The translations under genes were made by a program, and so were the position numbers. Positions 10,740 through 19,761 of a DNA stretch of 64,000 nt are shown here, piece after piece (positions within the stretch are counted from its first letter, which is position 1; each line of letters starts with the position of its first letter). Source of the stretch: Colwellia maritima. GTDB lineage: Bacteria > Pseudomonadota > Gammaproteobacteria > Enterobacterales > Alteromonadaceae. Location: contig NZ_JAKKSL010000002.1 in the NCBI RefSeq assembly GCF_022669015.1, forward strand, positions 868,001-932,000, read 5' to 3'. The notes beneath the pieces are model-generated. The model saw only the letters and a program-made list of their open reading frames with translations, did not search any database and was not told the origin of the DNA.

Positions 10740-12611
10740 ATGTCTATAAGAAAAACAGTAATTGCTTTGTCAATAATATCTTTATTGTCGGCTTGTCAAT
10801 TTGATGGCGATAAAGGTGATCAAGGAGAGATAGGCGCAACAGGCGCGCAAGGCATTCAAGGTGAGCAAGGAGATCAAGGTTTTAATGGCGAAAATGCAAC
10901 TTCCAAGGTGAAAGTTGAAGTGGTTGGACGGTTTAGCGCCGGTGGTAGTGAAATTGCAGGTAAGAGCGCCGCCGAAATTGTTCAATTTCATAAAACATCA
11001 AACTCGGCTTTTGCCGTAAACAGTGCACTGAATCAAATAGAAGTCATCAATTTAACTAGTCTACCAAACACTGAAGTTGGTAATCCTGTTTCCGATACTA
11101 GCTTATCGTCAACCGCTTTTACTTTTCCAAATGAAGTTAATGTATTACTACCAAACAATACACGTGAAATAATCACTTTAGGCGCAGCTAATTCTATTGC
11201 CATCTACGAAAACACCTTAGCTATTGCCGTAGAAGCAGACGAAAAAACTAATCTTGGTGCGGTTTTGTTTTACCAACTAAACAATCAAGGTGCGGGCACT
11301 TTGATTAAAGCAGTAAAAGTTGGTGCTTTACCCGACATGGTAACGTTTACTCATGACGGTGCAAAAGTGCTTGTAGCAAATGAAGGTGAACCAAATAAAG
11401 CGTATACTATTGATCCAGAAGGCTCTATCTCTGTCATTAGTATCACCAATAATTTACCCGAAGATATCGCCAACGAAATCAATTTATCATCAAACATTAC
11501 TTTCAGTAGTGATCTTTTGTCTGCTAATGATTATGACACTGATGCCGAGCGAGTAGCTTTACTTAAACAGCGCGGATTAAAATTAGCAGGACCAGTGAAT
11601 ACAAGCTTAGCCCAAAGCTTAGAGCCTGAATATATTAGTGTAAGTGAAGATAACAAAACGGCTTTTGTGTCTTTACAAGAAAATAATGCTATTGGCATCA
11701 TTGATCTAGAGCATAACACAATTGAAATTAAGCCATTAGGTTTTAAAAATTGGAATGAATTTCAACTAGATTTCACCAACAAAGATGAAATTCCATCTTT
11801 TAGTCATGTTAAAAATTTATTTGGCATGTACCAACCAGACACCATTACAACCTATCAATGGCAAGGTGCCACCTTTGTATTGTCTGCTAATGAAGGTGAC
11901 TCGCGCGATTACGATGGTTATTCTGAAGAAGTAAGAGTAGAAGACATTATTGACGTTGATGAACTAAACAAAGCCTTATCAGTTGAATTACAAGCAGCTT
12001 ATGATGCAAGTGGCGGTTCAGATGGTTTGGGTCGTTTAAAAGTGACAACAGCACTTGGTGATGCAGATAACGATGGTATATACGAAGCCTTATACGCTTA
12101 TGGTGCTCGCTCATTTTCTATTTGGGACCAAAATATCAATTTAGTTTATGATTCAGGTGATGATTTTGGCAAAATTTCAGCATCAGTATTAGGTAATAAC
12201 TTCAATAGTGCTCACACTGAAAATAAAGGCGATAATCGCTCAGATGATAAAGGTGGAGAACCTGAAGCCATCGCGGTCGGAAAAGTGGGTGATAGAACCT
12301 ATGGTTTTATTGCCAGTGAACGTTCTGGGGATTTATTTATTTATGATATTACCAATCCGTTTAACGTTACCTTTTCAGCTTTTTACAACAACCGAGATTT
12401 TAACGTTGATTTTGAGTTAGATGACGACTTAGACAACCCATGTGATCCTAACGAAGGCATGGATTGTAGCATGATAACAAGTGCAGGCGATTTAGGCCCT
12501 GAAAGCATTAAGTTTGTTAGTGCTGATGACAGCCCTAGCGGAAAACCATTACTTATTATTGGTAATGAAGTCAGCGGTTCAGTCACTATTTACCAAGTGC
12601 TTGCTGAATAA
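10740..12611 (+). CDS. Choice-of-anchor I family lipoprotein with collagen-like N-terminus
   Basis: A 623-residue exported protein. The signal peptide ends in the lipobox LLSAC (Cys at about residue 19), so it is a lipoprotein. Next come about nine Gly-X-Y triplets (GDKGDQGEIGATGAQG and on), a collagen-like spacer. The rest is a beta-propeller-type domain with repeated surface-layer-like blades (VLVANEGEPNKAY, FVLSANEGDSRDYDGY, GNEVSGSVTIYQ) as in the 'choice-of-anchor I' family of secreted proteins. The biochemical activity is unknown. An Asp-rich loop (about DFELDDDLDNPCDPNEG) may bind calcium. The gene stands alone and ends in a clear terminator. Confidence 0.8.
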   Translation: MSIRKTVIALSIISLLSACQFDGDKGDQGEIGATGAQGIQGEQGDQGFNGENATSKVKVEVVGRFSAGGSEIAGKSAAEIVQFHKTSNSAFAVNSALNQIEVINLTSLPNTEVGNPVSDTSLSSTAFTFPNEVNVLLPNNTREIITLGAANSIAIYENTLAIAVEADEKTNLGAVLFYQLNNQGAGTLIKAVKVGALPDMVTFTHDGAKVLVANEGEPNKAYTIDPEGSISVISITNNLPEDIANEINLSSNITFSSDLLSANDYDTDAERVALLKQRGLKLAGPVNTSLAQSLEPEYISVSEDNKTAFVSLQENNAIGIIDLEHNTIEIKPLGFKNWNEFQLDFTNKDEIPSFSHVKNLFGMYQPDTITTYQWQGATFVLSANEGDSRDYDGYSEEVRVEDIIDVDELNKALSVELQAAYDASGGSDGLGRLKVTTALGDADNDGIYEALYAYGARSFSIWDQNINLVYDSGDDFGKISASVLGNNFNSAHTENKGDNRSDDKGGEPEAIAVGKVGDRTYGFIASERSGDLFIYDITNPFNVTFSAFYNNRDFNVDFELDDDLDNPCDPNEGMDCSMITSAGDLGPESIKFVSADDSPSGKPLLIIGNEVSGSVTIYQVLAE

Positions 12612-12623
12612 AAAAACACAATA

Positions 12624-12656
12624 GAAACCCTGCAACAGAATTTATTGCGGGGTTTC
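12624..12656 (+). terminator. Rho-independent terminator after the lipoprotein gene
   Basis: The inverted repeat GAAACCCTGCAA (12624-12635) and TTGCGGGGTTTC (12645-12656), with one mismatch, is followed by a T-rich stretch. It lies 13 bases after the stop codon. Confidence 0.8.
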
Positions 12657-12730
12657 TAGTTTATTTTTTGTTATTTTTCGGTTATCTATTTCTTGCTATC
12701 ATACATCTCAAGTAATACACGCTGAGCAGT

Positions 12731-14035
12731 TAATCAGGATTTGATAAATTCAACCAAATATCTGCATTGACCGATGTTTTCTTTTTGCGTTTTTTCTTGC
12801 CGGTTCCTTCAGGCTTTGCCATCGGTTTAGTTTCAGCTAAATGTTGTGAAACAGCTTCTTCATCAACTTCAAAACCAAACCACTTGCTCACGTTCGAGGC
12901 GTATTTTGTTTTTCTTTTCGATCACCTTAAAATGATGATAATCTTCAAAATCAATCAGCGATAAAGCTAAACCTATTTCACCCGCACGACCACTTCGACC
13001 GATGCGATGCATGTAATCCGCGGGCTTCTAGGTAAGTCAAAATTAATCACAACGGGTAGCTTTTCAATGTCGATACCACGGGCAGCAATATCTGTGGCAA
13101 TTAGCACATCAATTTCCCCGGCTTTAAACGCATCAAGCACACGATTACGCGCCCCCTGCCCTTTATCACCATGAAACACCTCGGCAGCGATACCACGCTT
13201 TGCGAGTTTTCCGCCTAAATGTTCGCAACTATTTTTTGCATTAACAAAAATCAGTGTTTGTCGCCATTGATGTTGATTAATTAAATGCGCCAACAGCGCT
13301 GTTTTCTCGCCTTTATTAACGGTAAACACACGTTGTACCAAGGTGCTAGCATCGCGACTTTGCACTTGTATTTCGATAGGATTATTAAGTAACGTTTGTG
13401 TTAACGATTGAACTTGCTCTGGAAACGTTGCTGAAAATAATAACGTTTGTTTTTTCTTCGGCAATAATGCAAGCAATGCAGATAATTCTTCGGTAAAACC
13501 TAAACTTAACATTCGGTCAGCTTCATCAAGCACCAAGGTGTTGACTAAATCAAGTTTAATAGCGTTACTTGAAATTAAATCAAGTAACCTACCTGGCGTT
13601 GCCACTAAAATATCAGTACCGCCCCGTAAAGCCAACATTTGCGTATTAACTGAAACACCGCCAAACACAGCCACCGTTTTAATCGCACCGTTAAAGTGTG
13701 CCGCATAAGATTTGATGCTATCAGCCACTTGCTTAGCCAACTCGCGCGTAGGCACTAAAATAAGTTTAGCTACTGTATTGCTTTTATTAGATTTCGCTTG
13801 TGCTGTATTTGTTTGATTATTAGATAATTGCTGTAACAGTGGTAAGGCAAACGTAGCAGTTTTTCCTGAGCCTGTATTAGCCCCACCAATTAAATCTCGT
13901 CCTGCTAAAATCTTTGGGAATAGCCTTCGCTTGAATAGGTGTTGGCACTTGGTAGTCTAATTCAACTAATCGCGCTAACAAAGGTGCAATAAGACCAAGT
14001 TCATTAAAATGGGTGAGTGTTTTGGTAGAGGTCAT
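12731..14035 (-). CDS. DEAD-box RNA helicase (at least three frameshifts)
   Basis: An ATP-dependent RNA helicase of the RhlE-like type. In order: Q motif (VPTPIQ), Walker A (ANTGSGKT), PTREL, TPGR, DEAD, SAT, a helicase C domain with ATDIAARGID, HRIGRSGR, then a Lys-rich tail (KKKRKKKTS). The start ATG is at 14035 (MTSTKTLTHFNELG). The frame breaks near 13917 (an extra C after AIPK), near 13025 (between DLPRSP and DYMHRIGRSGRAG) and near 12895 (before SKWFGFEVDEEA), ending at the TAA at 12731. The full protein is about 435 residues. The repeated breaks resemble the indels seen in other housekeeping genes of the window, so I read it as one gene. Confidence 0.85.
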
Positions 14036-14269
14036 TAAATAAAGGTTCAAAGCTATAAAGAATTATTTGTTATTTTAGCGTATATACGCCCACTTGAGTA
14101 TGTAAAATCTAATAAACAACAATATGACCATCACATACTTGAACAAGCAACATCAAATAACACAACGTCACCTATCTAAACTTACGTGAATCTTTAGATT
14201 TGCCGGCTATCGTTACTTTACAAAGATTTAGTTTCCTAATATCCTAACGGCAATGGAATCTTAACTTAA

Positions 14270-15469
14270 ATGGAATTTACTATGTCTTGGACAAAACTTG
14301 ATAAACAAATTAATGCAAATTCACTGATGGCTATAGATGCCCTTTCATGTAGAGATTATGGCGTAAAGCTAGATTATAATTTTCCTTTTCATAAAGTTAA
14401 ATTTACCTGCCAAGCCTTGGCAATGCTAGCTCAGTTAAACGATTACGACCAAGATATGGTAGTAAAAGACATAGAACACATCTGTGCACACCCTAATGCT
14501 AAAAACTCATTGAAACATAGTCGAAATCCATTACGTCGTTTATGGCGCACTAAATATCCATTCCGTAATTACCATTATTTATTGGAATACATACAGAAAG
14601 ATAACCAGATTAATATTGAGGAAATTTTCTTTGATAAACAATTAAACGGTCCAAAAGATAATTTTTCTGCTGAACGCACTATGCTTTACAATGTAAATAG
14701 GCAAACTTCTGTAACTTATAATAAAGCAATGGATGAAGATGAACTTGAAGAATTAAAGGGTGCATGGAATAGAGCCCCTACACCAACAACCAAAATTAAT
14801 ACGGGACATGCCGCGGTTAATGGTATGTTGAATGAGTTAGATAAGGCTACATGGTTAATGGGAACACATTTAGATACAGCCTATCAAAGTGACAATATAA
14901 AAGCCTATACGCTATTTCATAACCCGACTGATAATTTTGGCTTAGATATAGTTGAATGTATTTTTGATAAAAGCCAAGGGCAAACATCACATAATGCCCA
15001 ACACCTAGCGGCGGTATTAGCGCAAAATCATCAACAAGGTAAGAAAGTTAAATGGGTGGCGCACAGTCAAGGGGCTATTATCTTTTGTTCTGCGCTAGAG
15101 CACTACCGCATTAAGTACGGTAAGCCGCTAACCACTCAACAACTTGCTATACATGGCTCAGGTACTAACCTTGATCGACTTCAACGCGTTGCACACAATA
15201 CAGGGATGACGATTAACTCTATTCGTAACAACCCTTTTGATCCTGTGCCTAATATTGGTGGTACAAATGATTTATCAGGCAGTAGCTTAGCCCGCTCAAT
15301 TAAATTCGGAAAATACCTCGTAGCAGATCCTGGCATTAGCCCGCATACGTTACCTTTTTTGGGGCTAAAAACCTATGCAGACCAGTTGCAATTATCTGGT
15401 AATATTCCCGCAGCGACCAAGGTAAGAAAGTTTATAAAAAAACTACCTGAAGGTGATAGTAGAGTATGA
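14270..15469 (+). CDS. Putative lipase-like alpha/beta hydrolase; candidate toxin/effector
   Basis: A 399-residue protein without a signal peptide. The C-terminal half has a serine-hydrolase pattern: nucleophile elbow AHSQGA with Ser266, the acid candidate in NNPFDPVPNIGG (Asp324), and a His candidate in SPHTLPFLG (His359). The spacing and the DPVP motif resemble T6SS phospholipase effectors of the Tle groups, but I cannot assign a family. The N-terminal 150 residues are unrecognised, basic in part (RNPLRRLWRTKYPFRN). An alternative start is the ATG at 14282 (MSWTKLDKQ). Its stop overlaps the start of the next gene by ATGA (15466-15469), implying tight co-expression, as in effector-immunity pairs; that role is inference. 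Confidence 0.6.
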   Translation: MEFTMSWTKLDKQINANSLMAIDALSCRDYGVKLDYNFPFHKVKFTCQALAMLAQLNDYDQDMVVKDIEHICAHPNAKNSLKHSRNPLRRLWRTKYPFRNYHYLLEYIQKDNQINIEEIFFDKQLNGPKDNFSAERTMLYNVNRQTSVTYNKAMDEDELEELKGAWNRAPTPTTKINTGHAAVNGMLNELDKATWLMGTHLDTAYQSDNIKAYTLFHNPTDNFGLDIVECIFDKSQGQTSHNAQHLAAVLAQNHQQGKKVKWVAHSQGAIIFCSALEHYRIKYGKPLTTQQLAIHGSGTNLDRLQRVAHNTGMTINSIRNNPFDPVPNIGGTNDLSGSSLARSIKFGKYLVADPGISPHTLPFLGLKTYADQLQLSGNIPAATKVRKFIKKLPEGDSRV

Positions 15470-16269
15470 TAAACCTATTACAACTCATTAAAGCTTTTTG
15501 GCGCGGGTTTGTTGGCGGTCCAGACTCTAATCGCTGTATAACGCATCGTTTTCTTTTAAATGCACAACAACTCAGTATTGAGCTACCTGATAGTAATGTC
15601 GTCGCAACACCTATCTCTGTTGATGTTGGGTTTCCGCACACATCCACTGCGTGGTTTGAAGAGCATAAAAGAACATATGAGCAGCATAATTTTGTCCGTG
15701 TAATAACTAAAAATTGGATGTATGTCCCCCCAATAGCCTTAGTACCAAGTAGTGAATATGGCATGTTAAGTTGTCAATTACGTATTAAACAAACCAATAA
15801 GATTAATGTGTTAGACAAGCAAGCTCTGTCTCAATTCGTCATACAAGAATATGATGAATACCATAATGGCCCAAGTGGTAAAAACACCAAAATAAGACAA
15901 GAGACAATTGAACGCTATAGTAAAAGAGCAACTCAATGGACACCAGAAGAAATAGAAGAGGAAGCTATGGGATGGATTGAAAACTGTGGTATGCCCTCTA
16001 TTCCACCGGCTCTCATCAAGACATTTAATCAAACTGATTGGGTATTCTATCAAGAAGTAAGAAGTAACCGTTTATCTCGTCACGACTTTTATTGTTTACC
16101 TTTAAGTGAAAACAGCTTTTTAGAAGTAAAGTTTAATCACAGAGTCGATCGTTCTGACAAACACAAAAAATGGGCTAGGCATGCACTTGAATCTCAAGAA
16201 CGTATTATGGCGTCTATATATTTAGATGAGTTACCAGATGCAACTTTAATTGAAGGCAGTGATAAATAA
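15466..16269 (+). CDS. Unknown protein coupled to the lipase-like hydrolase; candidate immunity protein
   Basis: A 267-residue protein that I do not recognise. There is no signal peptide or clear membrane helix; the N-terminus is short and amphipathic (INLLQLIKAFWRGFVGG). The body is mixed alpha/beta with many aromatic residues (GWIENCG, DWVFYQEVRS, YCLPLSENSFLEVKFNHR). Its ATG overlaps the stop of the hydrolase gene, so translation is probably coupled, and a terminator closes the pair. The size, position and lack of relatives known to me would fit an immunity or accessory protein, but nothing in the sequence proves this. Confidence 0.55.
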   Translation: MINLLQLIKAFWRGFVGGPDSNRCITHRFLLNAQQLSIELPDSNVVATPISVDVGFPHTSTAWFEEHKRTYEQHNFVRVITKNWMYVPPIALVPSSEYGMLSCQLRIKQTNKINVLDKQALSQFVIQEYDEYHNGPSGKNTKIRQETIERYSKRATQWTPEEIEEEAMGWIENCGMPSIPPALIKTFNQTDWVFYQEVRSNRLSRHDFYCLPLSENSFLEVKFNHRVDRSDKHKKWARHALESQERIMASIYLDELPDATLIEGSDK

Positions 16270-16280
16270 GCTAATAAAAG

Positions 16281-16304
16281 AGGAAGGTTAATGCCTTCCT
16301 TTTT
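16281..16304 (+). terminator. Rho-independent terminator after the hydrolase pair
   Basis: AGGAAGG (16281-16287) pairs with CCTTCCT (16294-16300) and is followed by TTTTT. It sits just after the stop of the second gene of the pair. Confidence 0.85.
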
Positions 16305-16395
16305 AGCTATGTAATTTGGGGTTATACAATGTTGAGTTTCACAATATTCAGATATACGATGTTTAAATAGAGTGTTTTTACATTATGTGGTGTAA

Positions 16396-16875
16396 TTAAA
16401 GCTTAGCGAGTAACCCATCGCTTGCATCTTCAATTAAATCTAGCACGTAACGAAAACCATTTGCGCCACCATAATATGGATCAGGTACTTCGGTTTCTTC
16501 AAAATTTTCGGCAAACTCTAAAAACAGCATGACTTTATGATGCAGATGAACAGGCGCTATTTTCAGTAAATCTTCAAGATTAGTTTTGTCCATTGCTAAA
16601 ATAAGATCAAAGTTTTCAAAATCTTGAGCGGTTACTTTACGCGCTTTAATACCATCAAAAGAATAACCTCGTTCAACACCCACTTTTTGTGCTCTGTGAT
16701 CAGGTTTTTCTCTGGCATGAGCGCCCACAGTACCCGCTGAATCTATTTTCAAGGTCACCCCTTGTAATTCAGCTTTCTTCCTAAAAACAGCTTCCGCACT
16801 CGGCGAACGACAAATATTGCCCATACAGACAAAAAGAATACTTTTTATTTCTTTATAATTCATAATGTTAATCAC
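16396..16875 (-). CDS. Low-molecular-weight protein-tyrosine phosphatase
   Basis: A 159-residue enzyme of the LMW-PTP family. The P-loop CMGNICRSPSAE provides the catalytic Cys and Arg, and DPYYGG near residue 134 provides the general-acid Asp. The sequence is complete. The GTG at 16875 gives the longest reading; the ATG at 16863 (MNYKEIKSILFVCMGN) would be equally good and closer to the usual family start. There is no wzc or capsule gene nearby, so this is more likely a general phosphatase than a capsule regulator. A decayed, much shorter relative lies at 41608-41806. Confidence 0.9.
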   Translation of the reverse strand: MINIMNYKEIKSILFVCMGNICRSPSAEAVFRKKAELQGVTLKIDSAGTVGAHAREKPDHRAQKVGVERGYSFDGIKARKVTAQDFENFDLILAMDKTNLEDLLKIAPVHLHHKVMLFLEFAENFEETEVPDPYYGGANGFRYVLDLIEDASDGLLAKL

Positions 16876-16982
16876 TACACTCCCTGTGTTGTCTATTTAT
16901 TAGCTGTTACGAACTATTTTGAGCTGTTTTGCTTTAAAGGTAAAGGATAATTTTCCCCTTTAAAAATACACTAAACAAAACA

Positions 16983-17924
16983 CTAAATAATACTTATATT
17001 GTTCAAAATGCCTTTATCAATAAGTCGTTTTAATAAATCAGCACACTTAAGTTTCAAATGTTCCCTAAGTAATCTAACGGTGGTGTTATAGATTGTCTAC
17101 TGGGACAAATAAGCCATAGTTCGGTCGGCTTGGGCTTAAACCCCGTTAAAATAGGTACAATATTGTTTGCTAATAAATCGGTAGACAAATCTAAACTTGA
17201 TTTAGTGGCGATTCCTTTACCAGCCAACGCACCAACGCCTAACTATTTCAGCATCATTTGAAATACGATCACTTTTCATTTTAACACTAATTACGCCTTC
17301 ATAATCTTGATGAGTAAATTCCCAAACATCATTTACCATGTCACGTAATTGATATAAAAGGCCATTATGATTAATTAAATCATTTGGATGCGTCGGTTCA
17401 CCGAATTGATCCAAATAGCTTTGAGCGGCACAAAGTATTCTTGGCACATTACAAATTTTAAAACCATATAAGCCGCTATCATCAGGCGAACCGTAACGTA
17501 GAGCAATATCAACGGGATCACGGTAAAAATCGATTTTACTATCACTCATATGTAATTTTACGCTCACCCCCGAATATATCTGCATAAACTCATCAAGCCA
17601 AGGTAGAATGATATTTCGCCCTAAATCAGACGGCACCGAAATTCTTAACTCACCGTCAACAATATCTAAATCTTCTTTTACATTCTGTCTTGCCAAGTCA
17701 AGCATCTGTATCGCTTGCTCGCAGTTGGGAATATAACGTTCGCCTGCGGCAGACAGTCGTAATTGTCTGGTTGTTCTAATAAACAACTCTGCACCAAGCG
17801 ATTTTTCAACTCGTTTAACTGCAGCGCTCGCCGTCGCTGTCAGCATATTTAAACATTCGGCCGCCGCAGTAATACTACGAAATTCAGCTACTTTTAAAAC
17901 GACGTTTAAATCTTCTAATTGCAT
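16983..17924 (-). CDS. LysR-family transcriptional regulator (two frameshifts)
   Basis: A DNA-binding regulator with an N-terminal winged helix (EDLNVVLKVAEFRSITAAAE, then AAVKRVEKSLGAELF) and a periplasmic-binding-like effector domain. The first frame ends at 17217; the protein continues as GKGIATKSSLDLSTDLLANN and, after a second break near 17075, as TVRLLREHLKLKCADL to a TAG at 16983-16985. The total is about 313 residues, normal for LysR. The ATG at 17924 (MQLEDLNVV) is preferred over the upstream TTG. It is divergent from the zinc-type ADH gene at 18052, the usual sign that it regulates that gene. Confidence 0.85.
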
Positions 17925-17932
17925 AATTGTCA

Positions 17933-17960
17933 AATAATTATTGATAATGATTCAATTATT
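17933..17960. promoter_or_regulatory. Dyad between lysR and the ADH gene, possible LysR-binding site
   Basis: AATAATT (17933-17939) and AATTATT (17954-17960) form an inverted repeat in the intergenic region shared by the divergent lysR and ADH genes. Its position just before the lysR start would suit autoregulation. AT-rich dyads occur by chance, so this is tentative. Confidence 0.35.
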
Positions 17961-18051
17961 ATGCTGTTTTTCTTTTGTCTTACAAGCTTTATTATAGCGT
18001 CATTAGATAAATCGTCTTAAAGCAATCCTGCTAACCCAATGGAGAAACATC

Positions 18052-19077
18052 ATGAAAGCAATTGGCTATAATCAAGCTTTACCTTTAACAGACCCTGCAT
18101 ATTTAATTGATATTGAACTTCCTCAACCTCAAGCATCAGGCCATGATTTATTAGTACGCATTAATGCAGTTGCTGTAAATCCTGTGGATTGCAAAATCCG
18201 TGAAAGAGTTACACCTGAATCAGGTCAGCACAAAGTGCTTGGTTGGGACGCCGTTGGCGAAGTAGTTGCCATTGGTGAACTAGTAGAAAATTTTAAACCT
18301 GGTGATAACGTTTTTTATCTTGGTGATTTAAATCGTCAAGGCTGTAACGCAGAATATCAATTAGTTGATGAACGCATTGTCGGTAACAAACCTAAAAGTC
18401 TATCGAATAGCGAAGCAGCAGCCTTACCACTAACCGCTATTACCGCTTGGGAATTACTCTTTGAACGTTTAGCAATTAAAGCAACGCAACCGGGCACAAC
18501 AACATCGTCAAATGATGTACTTTTAATTGTAGGTGCCGCAGGCGGTGTTGGTTCAATTTTAGTGCAATTAGCGAGCAAATTAACGGGGGCAACGGTTATT
18601 GCAACAGCCTCACGCGAAAGCTCAGCAACTTGGGTAAAATCTTTAGGTGCTGATCACGTAGTTGATCACTCTAAACCTTTGGCGAGCCAAATTGAACAAT
18701 TAGGTATTGGGCCAGTAACACACGTTGCTAGCTTAACTCACACTGATTCATACTTAGACAGCTATGTAGAACTATTAACCCCAATGGGAAAAATTGCCTT
18801 AATTGACGATCCTCAACATGTTGATATTAGTAAGCTTAAGGCTAAATGTATTTCTCTGCACTGGGAGTTTATGTTTACGCGCTCAATGTTCAAAACAGCC
18901 GATATGAATGAACAACATAATATACTTAATAACGTAGCAGACTTAATTGATCAAGGTTTATTAAAAACCACCCTAGGCAAAAATTTAGGCGTAATTAATG
19001 CTAAAAACTTAAGTGCTGCCCATCAAACACTTGAGTCAGGTACGTCAATAGGAAAAATTGTGTTAGAAGGTTTTTAA
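18052..19077 (+). CDS. Zinc-type alcohol dehydrogenase/quinone oxidoreductase family protein
   Basis: A 341-residue medium-chain dehydrogenase/reductase. The GroES-like N-terminal part has AVAVNPVDCKIRE and LGWDAVGEVVAIGELVENFK; the Rossmann part has LLIVGAAGGVGSILVQLASK. The pattern matches the 'zinc-binding alcohol dehydrogenase family 1' group, which in practice are NADPH-dependent quinone or enone reductases. A GGAGAAA ribosome site precedes the ATG. It is divergent from a LysR regulator, which probably controls it. The frame is intact. Confidence 0.85.
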   Translation: MKAIGYNQALPLTDPAYLIDIELPQPQASGHDLLVRINAVAVNPVDCKIRERVTPESGQHKVLGWDAVGEVVAIGELVENFKPGDNVFYLGDLNRQGCNAEYQLVDERIVGNKPKSLSNSEAAALPLTAITAWELLFERLAIKATQPGTTTSSNDVLLIVGAAGGVGSILVQLASKLTGATVIATASRESSATWVKSLGADHVVDHSKPLASQIEQLGIGPVTHVASLTHTDSYLDSYVELLTPMGKIALIDDPQHVDISKLKAKCISLHWEFMFTRSMFKTADMNEQHNILNNVADLIDQGLLKTTLGKNLGVINAKNLSAAHQTLESGTSIGKIVLEGF

Positions 19078-19355
19078 TTCTTCTTTTAGGCACAAATCTA
19101 TTTAACCTCAACTCGGGTTAAGAAGTTTTTAACTCATTGAAAATTAGTATTTAATTTTCCTCTTATCACTATAATGAGATAGTTTTGCTTAATTCAAGGC
19201 AAATTTACGCGTCAATAGGGAGCAATTGCAAGTGAATTTAACGAAGAAGTTAGTAAAAATAGCCATTATAGAAAGATTTATTAAGCCGAGCTGAGGTTAT
19301 TTAACCAAACAATTCACATCACGCAATTGTAACGTGATTATAAAGAGAAACGACT

Positions 19356-19646
19356 ATGACACAATTAACTATCGTAGCAAACATAAAAGCCAAAGCAGAC
19401 CAAATCGACTTGGTGAAAGCAGAGCTGATAAAGCTTATTAACATTACACGTGCTGAAACGGGCTGTATTAATTATGATTTACACCAAAACAATGAAAACC
19501 CGGCACATTTTATGTTTTATGAAAATTGGGAAACACGTGAATTATGGCAATCACATATGGCAAATCAGCATCTAGCTGACTATTTAGCAGCAACAGAAGG
19601 CGCTGTAGATGAATTTACTGTAAATGAGATGACGTTAATCGATTAA
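19356..19646 (+). CDS. Putative quinol monooxygenase (ABM/YgiN family)
   Basis: A 96-residue antibiotic-biosynthesis-monooxygenase-like ferredoxin fold protein. The pattern LIKLINITRAETGCINYDLH, then FMFYENWETRELWQSHM with the conserved His-containing WQSHM, is typical of YgiN-type quinol monooxygenases. Such proteins act as dimers on quinols or related aromatics. It lies 280 bases after the quinone-reductase-like ADH, so both may serve quinone or electrophile metabolism, but each seems to have its own promoter. It ends in a strong hairpin. Confidence 0.8.
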   Translation: MTQLTIVANIKAKADQIDLVKAELIKLINITRAETGCINYDLHQNNENPAHFMFYENWETRELWQSHMANQHLADYLAATEGAVDEFTVNEMTLID

Positions 19647-19677
19647 TTTTCAGTAAATTTGAAGAACTAATACAACT

Positions 19678-19727
19678 AAGGTAACCAAACAACAACTTGT
19701 AAACATTGTAAATTGGTTACCTTTTTT
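19678..19727. terminator. Terminator between the ABM gene and pgi
   Basis: AAGGTAACCAA (19678-19688) is perfectly inverted as TTGGTTACCTT (19713-19723) and followed by TTTT. The genes on both sides converge here. Confidence 0.75.
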
Positions 19728-19761
19728 AATTATAAAAATTTACTAAGTAGCTCTAGCTAGC

